This document shows, one piece after another, positions 15,208-21,068 of a DNA stretch of 21,068 bases; positions within the stretch are counted from its first letter, which is position 1; the number at the start of each line of letters is the position of its first letter. Under the pieces are notes generated by a model, which saw only the letters and a program-made list of their open reading frames with translations, was not told where the DNA came from and made no database searches. The stretch comes from JBMOLK01 sp049325575. Its GTDB lineage: Bacteria > Bacillota > Clostridia > Acetivibrionales > Acetivibrionaceae. The translations under genes and the position numbers were made by a program. The DNA lies in assembly GCA_049325575.1 (NCBI GenBank), contig JBMOLK010000042.1, forward strand, positions 1-21,068. The letters are read 5' to 3'.

Positions 15208-16116
15208 ATGAGAATAACCAACAACATGCTCGTAAACAACATGATTAATCATATGGGTAACAACCTGACAAGGATGGATAAATACCAGCAGAAGCTTGCA
15301 ACTGGTAAGAAAATCATAGTTCCTTCTGACGATCCTGTAGTTGCAGCAAGAGCACTAAAACTACGTACTGACGTATCACAGATAGACCAGTATAAAAGGA
15401 ATGTCAAGGATGCAATGTCCTGGATGGAGATAACAGAGTCGGCGCTAAGCAATGTAGGAGACATACTGCAAAGAGCCAGGGAACTGGCTGTTCAGGCAAG
15501 CAACGGCCCTACTACCCCTGATGACACAAGAAAAATAGAGCAGGAAGTAAACCAGCTAAGAAACCAGTTAATACATTTAGGTAACGCTACCTATGCTGGA
15601 AGATATATATTTTCAGGCTTTAAAACCGATACAAAGCTAATAAATGATGATGGTACCTTTGCTGTTGATGTAAATAATACAGAATCCATTATCTATGAAA
15701 TAGGTATTGGTGATGACATAAACGTAAATGTAATGGGAGGAGACCTTTTTAATAACGGCGGAGTCTCTACTACAGGAACTACAGGTCAGCTCATCCAGCA
15801 CTTTGAAGATTTTATTGCTGCACTGAATGCCGGTGACCATAGCATAATCAGTGATGCCATAACAAATATTGATTTGGATATGAACAACCTGGTCCGCATT
15901 AGAGCAGACGTAGGTGCAAGGTATAACAGGCTTGATCTTACCAGCAACAGGCTGGACAATGATTACATTAACTTTTCAAAGCTTATGAGTGACAATGAGG
16001 ATGTTGACCAGGCTGAAAACATTATGCTCCTTAAAAGTGAAGAAAACGTATATAGGGCCTCACTTTCAGGTGGTGCCAGGATAATACAGCCTTCTCTGGT
16101 AGACTTTTTAAGATAG
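15208..16116 (+). CDS. flgL: Flagellar hook-filament junction protein FlgL
   Basis: FlgL (HAP3) is the second junction ring on which flagellin polymerises. The 302-residue product has the flagellin-like N-terminal helix (RITNNMLVNNMINHMGNNL) with the family's KLATGKKI and SDDPVVAARAL motifs, a short variable middle, and a C-terminal helix of flagellin type ending in QPSLVDFLR. Size and ends are normal. The start ATG is preceded by GGAGGGG at 15198-15204. Eighty-two nt separate it from flgK2, with no terminator seen. Confidence 0.95.
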   Translation: MRITNNMLVNNMINHMGNNLTRMDKYQQKLATGKKIIVPSDDPVVAARALKLRTDVSQIDQYKRNVKDAMSWMEITESALSNVGDILQRARELAVQASNGPTTPDDTRKIEQEVNQLRNQLIHLGNATYAGRYIFSGFKTDTKLINDDGTFAVDVNNTESIIYEIGIGDDINVNVMGGDLFNNGGVSTTGTTGQLIQHFEDFIAALNAGDHSIISDAITNIDLDMNNLVRIRADVGARYNRLDLTSNRLDNDYINFSKLMSDNEDVDQAENIMLLKSEENVYRASLSGGARIIQPSLVDFLR

Positions 16117-16127
16117 GTTGAGAGTAG

Positions 16128-16712
16128 GTGATCAATGTGGGCCTTAGCATAACTCAAACCCATGCCCAAATCGGTATTGACAGAAGCCCGTCAAGGCTTG
16201 ATATTGAGTCGGAAAATGCACGCTTGGAGCTTCGACAAAGGCATGCAAAGGTTAATATAAAAACAGAGCTTCCAAGAGTAGAGATTGATCAATATGAAGC
16301 TTTTGCAAGCGCAGGTCTTAAGAATTATCTGGATTTAACCAGAGATGCTGCACAACGGGGCAAACAGCAGGCTATTGAGTATATAGGTAAAGTAGCTTCT
16401 GATGGAGACCGGTTAGCGGCCATAGAACAAGGCGGGAATCCCATAGTTGAATTTGCCCTAAGGGATGCATACCCGGAGCATGAATTTAATATTGATTTTA
16501 TCCCCAAGGTAGGTCCAAAAATTACTATAAAGGGTTCTGTTGAGTTTGACCCTGAAAGAAACGCTGAAGGTGCAAATCACGGCGTTGAAGGGAATTTTAC
16601 TCCCGCACAAGTAAATATCAATTATACACCGGCACAGATTGATATTTTCCTAAGGCAGTATGCATCTATTAGAATAAGTTACACTGAGAATAAAATCAAT
16701 TCATATATATAA
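16128..16712 (+). CDS. YviE/DUF6470-type flagellar operon protein
   Basis: This 194-residue protein corresponds to YviE of the Bacillus flgL-yviE-fliW-csrA order. It begins with GLSITQTHAQIGI and repeats short amphipathic strands rich in Glu, Arg and Ile (ARLELRQRHAKVNIKTELPR), typical of the family. No signal peptide or membrane segment is seen. The function is unknown. The start is probably GTG 16128, 11 nt after the flgL stop; a GTG at 16137 is the alternative. Confidence 0.82.
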   Translation: MINVGLSITQTHAQIGIDRSPSRLDIESENARLELRQRHAKVNIKTELPRVEIDQYEAFASAGLKNYLDLTRDAAQRGKQQAIEYIGKVASDGDRLAAIEQGGNPIVEFALRDAYPEHEFNIDFIPKVGPKITIKGSVEFDPERNAEGANHGVEGNFTPAQVNINYTPAQIDIFLRQYASIRISYTENKINSYI

Positions 16713-16741
16713 AACTGTATATATAAAATGGAGGAGATCAA

Positions 16742-17221
16742 ATGCTTCTAAATACTAAACATTTCGGAGAAATAGAGATTGAAAAGGATAAAATACTTAC
16801 ATTTAAAGACGGCATTCCAGGCTTTGAACAGGTAAAGAAATTTGTGGTATTATATAGTGGAGATGACACATCGCCCTTCAGGTGGCTTCAGGGTGTAGAT
16901 AATGGAGATCTTGCCTTTGCTGTAATAGACCCTTTCATGGTTGTTAGGGACTATGACATAGAGCTTCCCCGGGAAGCTGTTGACAGCCTTAAAATTGAAA
17001 AGCTTGAAGATGTCATGGTACTGTCAATTGTTGTTGTACCGGAAGACATTTCAAAAATTAGTATGAATTTGAAAGGGCCGGTAATAATAAACACAAAAAA
17101 TAATAGAGGTATGCAGGTTGTTCTTGACACAGACAGATATAGTGTGAGACACTATATCTTAGAAGAACTCCGTGGACAGGAGGTAAGTGCTGGTGCTGGT
17201 TCTGACAAGAAAGAAAAATGA
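16742..17221 (+). CDS. fliW: Flagellar assembly factor FliW
   Basis: FliW binds CsrA and flagellin in a partner switch: free FliW releases CsrA from repressing flagellin translation. The 159-residue protein starts MLLNTKHFGEIEIEKDKILTF (the N terminus typical of FliW) and has FKDGIPGFEQVKKFVVL and a conserved ALN-like core. The ATG has GGAGGAG at 16731-16737. Its last 29 nt overlap csrA, which makes a fixed ratio of the two products likely. No flagellin gene is in the window, so the target lies elsewhere. Confidence 0.95.
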   Translation: MLLNTKHFGEIEIEKDKILTFKDGIPGFEQVKKFVVLYSGDDTSPFRWLQGVDNGDLAFAVIDPFMVVRDYDIELPREAVDSLKIEKLEDVMVLSIVVVPEDISKISMNLKGPVIINTKNNRGMQVVLDTDRYSVRHYILEELRGQEVSAGAGSDKKEK

Positions 17222-17408
17222 ATCCATTGTTATAAATGATAATATTGAAATTACTATAGTTGATGTTCAAGGGGATCAGGTGCGTATAGGTATCAACGCA
17301 CCTAAAAGCGTCTCTATTTACCGCAAGGAAATTTACCTGGAAATTCAGGCAGAAAATAAGAAGGCTGCGGATGTAAAACCGGTAAACTTAAAGGATTTGT
17401 TAAAGTAA
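17193..17408 (+). CDS. csrA: Carbon storage / translational regulator CsrA
   Basis: CsrA is a small dimeric RNA-binding protein that represses translation by binding GGA motifs in leaders, in Gram-positive flagellar systems mainly that of flagellin. The start GTG at 17193 gives the canonical MLVLTRKKNESIVI. An upstream GTG at 17187 adds only Met-Leu and lies too close to AGGAGG at 17178-17183, while 17193 has 9 nt spacing. The product is 71 residues and has the conserved IGINAPKSVSIYRKEI, which includes the RNA-binding arginine. It overlaps fliW by 29 nt and is followed by a terminator. Confidence 0.95.
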   Translation: MLVLTRKKNESIVINDNIEITIVDVQGDQVRIGINAPKSVSIYRKEIYLEIQAENKKAADVKPVNLKDLLK

Positions 17409-17437
17409 CAGTTAAAACAACTAAAAACTAATTTTCT

Positions 17438-17467
17438 AAAAAAGTGGTTAAAGAATCACTTTTTTTG
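17438..17467 (+). terminator. Intrinsic terminator after csrA
   Basis: AAAAAAGTGGTT (17438-17449) pairs with AATCACTTTTTT (17454-17465) over twelve pairs with one G-U and a 4-nt loop, ending in a T tract. It closes the flagellar operon. Confidence 0.85.
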
Positions 17468-17506
17468 TTTGTAAAAATATATGTCTATTGGACAAATATA
17501 CCTTGG

Positions 17507-17524
17507 TAATACTTAATAGTATTA
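17507..17524. repeat. 18-bp dyad TAATACT-N4-AGTATTA upstream of the heptose genes
   Basis: TAATACT (17507-17513) and AGTATTA (17518-17524) are perfect 7-bp arms around TAAT. Half-site and spacing match the dyad before flgM (10453-10470). It lies about 170 nt before the GmhA-like gene. No clear promoter was found in this AT-rich interval of 285 nt (17409-17693) beyond the terminator and this dyad. Confidence 0.35.
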
Positions 17525-17693
17525 ATAATTTACGACAAATTCGTTAAAGTGTTGATTTTTTTATTTCAATATGATAGCATAATTTTAAAATATGCAGTTT
17601 GTTACACTTTTCGACTAAATTTTTGCTTTTCATTAAATTGTTTTAAAGTTCTTAAGTTTTATCCATTTATAAATAAGAAGGGAAAATGAAAAA

Positions 17694-18269
17694 TTGAAGG
17701 CTAGTAATTATATTGGCACTTTATTTGAGATTATTAATAAAGCTGTAATTACTGATGAATTTGGTACCCGGCTGGGGCTTAATGAAGGAACTTACAAGAT
17801 CATTGAGCTTATAAAGCTGCAAACAGCACTGGGTAAAAAAATCATTTTTATTGGTAATGGAGGAAGCGCTTCAATTGCAAGTCATGGTGCCCTGGATTTT
17901 TGGAAGAACGGCGGACTTCGTGCAGTAAGCTTTAATGAAGGTGCTCTTCTAACATGCATAGGCAATGATTACGGGTATTCTCATGTATTTGAAAAGCCCA
18001 TAGAAATGTTTGCAGATGAAGGAGATGTCCTAATTGCAATAAGCAGTTCCGGTAAATCCGAAAATATCCTAAAAGGAGTCAAAGCAGCAAAAGAACTTAA
18101 ATGTGGCGTTATAACCCTTTCCGGATTTTCAGAGGAAAATCCTTTAAGAGAAATGGGAGATATAAACATATATGTTCCTTCAGGTGAGTACGGATTTGTT
18201 GAGCTTTCTCATCAAATTGCAATACATATGATTGTTGACATTATCATGAAGGAAAAACTAGTAGTATGA
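17694..18269 (+). CDS. gmhA: SIS-domain phosphoheptose isomerase (GmhA-like)
   Basis: The product of 191 residues is a SIS-domain protein of the GmhA group, which turns sedoheptulose 7-phosphate into D-glycero-D-manno-heptose 7-phosphate in the cytoplasm. The phosphate-binding GNGGSASIASH starts at G54, the second sugar-phosphate loop SSSGKSE is at 117-123, and the C-terminal helix has HQIAIHMIVD with the family's histidine. The start is TTG at 17694 with AAGAAGGG upstream; an ATG at 17686 runs into a stop after three codons. The gmhB-like gene follows after 10 nt. A different SIS isomerase acting on another sugar is possible, but the neighbours support heptose. Confidence 0.85.
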   Translation: MKASNYIGTLFEIINKAVITDEFGTRLGLNEGTYKIIELIKLQTALGKKIIFIGNGGSASIASHGALDFWKNGGLRAVSFNEGALLTCIGNDYGYSHVFEKPIEMFADEGDVLIAISSSGKSENILKGVKAAKELKCGVITLSGFSEENPLREMGDINIYVPSGEYGFVELSHQIAIHMIVDIIMKEKLVV

Positions 18270-18279
18270 GGTAGCCAAC

Positions 18280-18843
18280 GTGAGTAAACTGTTTCCTGCA
18301 GTGTTTTTAGATAGAGATGGCGTCATATGTAAGGAGAAAAGCTATATAACTTCATTAAATCGGTTGGAAATATATCCCTACGCAGCAGATGCTGTCAAAA
18401 ACTTACGTAATGCAGGTTTTAAGACTATTATAGTTACAAACCAGTCAGCAGTTGCCAGGGGGATGATAAAAGAGGAAGAGCTTAAGCTTATACACCGCTT
18501 TTTATTGGAAATTGTTCCTGTAGATGCAATATACTATTGCCCACACTATCCGGCTGCAGGTCAGATGGAAAGTCCTTACCTAATAAATTGCAGGTGCAGG
18601 AAGCCGGAGCCAGGAATGATCTATGCAGCTAGAGATGAACATAAAATTGATTTGGGAAAATCATATATTGTAGGAGATAGGGCAAGTGATATTATAGCAG
18701 GGAAAAATGCAGGTGTAACTACTGTTCTGGTACGTACAGGTTACGGCGCAGGGAAGCTGGAGCAGGATGTGCAGCCTGATTATATCTTTAAAGACTTAAA
18801 GGAATTTACAGATTTCTTGATCAAATCAAAGGTGCAAGTATAG
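18280..18843 (+). CDS. gmhB: HAD-family heptose 1,7-bisphosphate phosphatase (GmhB-like)
   Basis: This HAD phosphatase of the histidinol-phosphatase / GmhB class removes the 7-phosphate from D-glycero-D-manno-heptose 1,7-bisphosphate. The nucleophile motif is FLDRDGV with D11 and D13, the second motif is TNQSAVARG, and the last is GDRASDI with D133 and D137. The class-specific zinc site is present as C87-x-H89 and C104-x-C106 around the substrate loop. Length is typical. The start is GTG at 18280, preceded by GAGG at 18268-18271, only 10 nt after the isomerase gene, so the two form one unit. Confidence 0.88.
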   Translation: MSKLFPAVFLDRDGVICKEKSYITSLNRLEIYPYAADAVKNLRNAGFKTIIVTNQSAVARGMIKEEELKLIHRFLLEIVPVDAIYYCPHYPAAGQMESPYLINCRCRKPEPGMIYAARDEHKIDLGKSYIVGDRASDIIAGKNAGVTTVLVRTGYGAGKLEQDVQPDYIFKDLKEFTDFLIKSKVQV

Positions 18844-18857
18844 TCGCGTTTCACCAG

Positions 18858-18885
18858 TAGAAATAGTAGTAAATAATTCCGATAA
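18858..18885 (+). promoter_or_regulatory. Possible sigma-D type promoter before the nucleotidyltransferase-kinase
   Basis: TAGA (18858-18861), 16 nt, then TCCGATAA (18878-18885). Each element differs by one base from the TAAA / GCCGATAA form of the consensus. It lies in the 118-nt gap after the GmhB-like gene, about 75 nt before the next start. If real, it would tie the later glycan genes to the flagellar regulon. Confidence 0.35.
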
Positions 18886-18961
18886 AGAATACATAGGATT
18901 GGAATAAGTTGGTTTCAATTTAATTAATACTATTTACTATATTTAAAGAGGTGAATACTTT

Positions 18962-20518
18962 ATGTATCAAGTCTTGCCAAGTACCTCTAAGATTGTAAGC
19001 ATTTCTGATTTTAGTGCTATAAGAGAAAAATTCCGTGAAGAAGGATTAAAGGTTATCCACTGTCATGGCGCCTTTGATTTGCTGCATCCGGGGCACATTG
19101 CTCACCTGGAGGAAGCAAAAAGTCTGGGTGATATATTAATTGTATCTGTTACCTCTTCTCCATACATAAATAAAGGACCAGGCCGTCCTTACTTTTCGGA
19201 CGAGCTAAGGATGAGGTCTCTGGCAGCACTAAGCTGTGTTGATTATGTAATATTGTCAGAGTCTGTAACAGCAGAGGATATGCTTGATGTCATAAAGCCT
19301 GATCTCTATGTTAAAGGATCTGAGTATGAAAAGTCAGAGAATGATGTCACCCAAAACATTGACAAGGAAGTAGAAAAAGTCCGGTCCCATGGTGGCGATG
19401 TACATTTTACCAATGGAGTTGTTTTTAGTTCTACAAAGCTTATCAATAATAATTTTTCCGTATTTCCACCCGAGACAACTGAGTACGCCAAAAGATTTTC
19501 ATCTAAGCATGGTTTTATTGATGTAAAAAACATAGTGGATGATATGAAAGGCTTAAAGGTACTTGTTGTAGGGGACATAATAATAGATGAATATATATTC
19601 TGTAATGTACAAGGGCTCATGTCAAAAGATAGGGCGTTTTCAGCGCGATACTCAAAAGAGGAACGCTATCTTGGAGGGTCTTTGGCAGTTGCAAGGCACA
19701 TATCGAATTTTTCTGACAATGTAACTGTATGCGGTATTGTAGGCGATGAACCTCATATTCATAGTCAAATATTAAATGATTTAAGTAAAGACATGTTTCT
19801 TAACTTACAGTTTGATTCAAACTTTCGTACAATTGTAAAAAGAAGATTTATTGAACGACACGGCATCAGAGACCAATATGAAAAGCTCTTTTCAATAAAT
19901 TATTTAAATGAGCTGGATCAATATGGAGATATCAATAAAGAGGTGTTTTATAAAAATCTTAGAGATACGGCTTCAAATTATGATATGGTTGTTATAACTG
20001 ATTTTGGCCATGGACTAATAGACCAGACGGTTATGGATATTCTTCAGGAAAAGTCCCGCTTTCTGGCATTAAATTGCCAGACCAATTCATCAAACTATGG
20101 TACAAATCTTATAACAAAATATAATAGGGCAGATACTTTTACACTAGATGAAAAAGAGTTAAGGCTTGCATATGCCAGTAGATCAGAAAGTATAGATTCA
20201 TTATTGACAAAGCTTATGAAGCATTTTAATGGAAGAATGGGATGGGTTACTCTTGGCTCGCTAGGGTGTATGGGAATAGATAGAAACCATGAGACCAGCA
20301 AAAATCCTGCATTAACCCTTACAGTTCAGGACACAGTTGGCGCAGGAGATGCATTCTTTGCTTTAGCCATATTATGCTCATGCATGAATGCACCTATGGA
20401 AGTGGGATCGTTCCTTGGCAGCATAGCTGGAGCCTTAGCTTCAAATGTACTTGGAAATTCAAAACCTGTCAGTAAAGTGGACTTGCTGAAATTTGCTTCT
20501 TCTTTACTTAATATTTAA
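18962..20518 (+). CDS. Bifunctional nucleotidyltransferase - PfkB kinase (HldE/RfaE-like, reversed domain order)
   Basis: The product has two catalytic domains. Residues about 12-165 are a cytidylyltransferase-fold domain with GAFDLLHPGH (H42 and H45 of the HxGH motif) and a C-terminal SSTKLI segment. Residues about 195-518 are a PfkB/ribokinase-fold domain with VLVVGDIIIDEY at its start and DTVGAGDAF at the end, where D463 is the catalytic base. E. coli HldE has the kinase first; here the order is reversed. With the two preceding genes it supplies the missing kinase and nucleotidyl transfer steps for a nucleotide-activated heptose. The kinase has GGSLAVA where family members have GGAANVA, so substrate or activity may differ. 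The ATG has AGAGGTG at 18947-18953. The nucleotide used cannot be told from the sequence. Confidence 0.85.
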   Translation: MYQVLPSTSKIVSISDFSAIREKFREEGLKVIHCHGAFDLLHPGHIAHLEEAKSLGDILIVSVTSSPYINKGPGRPYFSDELRMRSLAALSCVDYVILSESVTAEDMLDVIKPDLYVKGSEYEKSENDVTQNIDKEVEKVRSHGGDVHFTNGVVFSSTKLINNNFSVFPPETTEYAKRFSSKHGFIDVKNIVDDMKGLKVLVVGDIIIDEYIFCNVQGLMSKDRAFSARYSKEERYLGGSLAVARHISNFSDNVTVCGIVGDEPHIHSQILNDLSKDMFLNLQFDSNFRTIVKRRFIERHGIRDQYEKLFSINYLNELDQYGDINKEVFYKNLRDTASNYDMVVITDFGHGLIDQTVMDILQEKSRFLALNCQTNSSNYGTNLITKYNRADTFTLDEKELRLAYASRSESIDSLLTKLMKHFNGRMGWVTLGSLGCMGIDRNHETSKNPALTLTVQDTVGAGDAFFALAILCSCMNAPMEVGSFLGSIAGALASNVLGNSKPVSKVDLLKFASSLLNI

Positions 20519-20537
20519 GAGGAAGGAAGTTATTGCA

Positions 20538-21068
20538 TTGGCTGATGAATTTAGAATAGACTCTCATAAATTAATATTTCACCCTGATAGAGTAGCGAAG
20601 TGGCTAAAAGGAGAGAGCATATACCCAATTTGTATGGAGATTTCTCCCTCCGGAAGCTGTAACCACAGGTGTGTTTTCTGCGGACTTGACTATCTTGGGT
20701 ACAAACCTGGGTTTTTAGATAAAAAACTGGTTTTGGACAACCTTAAAGAAATGGCTCTAAAGGACCTAAAAAGTATCGTGGTAGCTGGAGAAGGTGAACC
20801 GCTGTTAAATAAGCACACTCCGGAAATTATAAACGGTGCAAAAAGCTTTGGTATCGACGTTGCAATGTCTTCAAACGGTGTATTGTTTTCCAAGGATGTC
20901 GCAAGTGAGTGCCTGGGATCCCTTACCTGGGTAAGATTTAGTGTAAATGCAGGTTCTTCTAAAACTCACCATTTTGTCCATAAGGGTGGGACCGGGGACT
21001 TTGACAAGGCAATTATAAATATTTCTGATGCAGTTAAGATAAAGAAGGATAAGGGACTTAGGACTACT
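20538..21068 (+). CDS. Radical SAM protein (5' part; continues beyond the window)
   Basis: The reading frame is open from TTG 20538 to the last base (177 codons) without a stop. The start has GAGGAAGGAAG at 20519-20529 and lies 19 nt after the bifunctional gene, so it is probably cotranscribed. The translation has CNHRCVFC, the CxxxCxxC ligand of the radical SAM 4Fe-4S cluster, then VVAGEGEPLLN, the family's glycine/acid strand (GGEP-like), and MSSNGV. The first 38 residues before the cluster motif are short, as in SPASM-type or elongator-like radical SAM enzymes. The specific reaction is not recognisable; a role in modifying the sugar or another surface component is suggested only by its place. 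Confidence 0.85.
   Translation, partial: MADEFRIDSHKLIFHPDRVAKWLKGESIYPICMEISPSGSCNHRCVFCGLDYLGYKPGFLDKKLVLDNLKEMALKDLKSIVVAGEGEPLLNKHTPEIINGAKSFGIDVAMSSNGVLFSKDVASECLGSLTWVRFSVNAGSSKTHHFVHKGGTGDFDKAIINISDAVKIKKDKGLRTT

Noticed and set aside
16702..16725. TATATAT...ATATATA inverted repeat before fliW
   Set aside because: Made only of A-T pairs in a very AT-rich gap, with no T tract; too weak to be called.
16731..16741. CsrA-binding GGA motifs in the fliW leader
   Set aside because: The GGA triplets are simply the ribosome binding site; no loop presentation or second site is evident.
17187..17192. GTG 17187 as the csrA start
   Set aside because: It would add Met-Leu before the canonical MLVLTRK and leaves only 3 nt to AGGAGG.

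Overview
The window looks like a chromosomal segment of a motile, low-GC, Gram-positive, spore-former-type bacterium of the class Clostridia. The base composition is AT-rich, there is an S-box (SAM-I) riboswitch before metK, ribosome binding sites are strong AGGAGG types, RecD2 occurs without RecBC context, and the flagellar late-gene order is the one known from Firmicutes (comF - yvyF - flgM - flgN - flgK - flgL - yviE - fliW - csrA). The genus cannot be fixed from sequence alone.

Region 1 (1-5011) is housekeeping on the + strand: a SAM riboswitch with its terminator, metK, a perfect 12-bp intrinsic terminator, a small membrane-anchored protein resembling the start of a family 2 glycosyltransferase, the RecD2 helicase and a ComF-type phosphoribosyltransferase.

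Region 2 (5017-9589) is a three-gene operon on the - strand: a MarR-family regulator and the two halves of a heterodimeric ABC exporter. It runs from a promoter with perfect TTGACA / 17 nt / TATAAT elements. Two adjacent ATTTC...GAAAT operators sit at and just downstream of the expected transcription start, one of them a perfect 18-bp palindrome, so autorepression is likely. The module sits between comF and yvyF, which are neighbours in Bacillus.

Region 3 (9479-9858) is a divergent regulatory region. On the + strand it holds a sigma-D-like promoter with an exact GCCGATAT -10 element and a sigma-A-like promoter, both directed at yvyF.

Region 4 (9859-17408) holds the late flagellar genes: yvyF, flgM, flgN, two tandem flgK paralogues, flgL, a YviE/DUF6470 protein, fliW and csrA. 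The outstanding feature is the first FlgK, which carries an inserted von Willebrand factor A-like domain of about 190 residues exactly in the variable region of the protein. The second FlgK has no such domain but has EF-hand-like acidic loops at the same general place.

Region 5 (17694-21068) starts after the csrA terminator. It holds genes for making a nucleotide-activated heptose: a GmhA-like isomerase, a GmhB-like phosphatase and a fused nucleotidyltransferase-kinase with its domains in the reverse order of E. coli HldE. A radical SAM enzyme then runs off the window end. Its position beside csrA suggests glycosylation of flagellin or another surface structure. No rRNA, tRNA, CRISPR array, transposon or phage gene was recognised.
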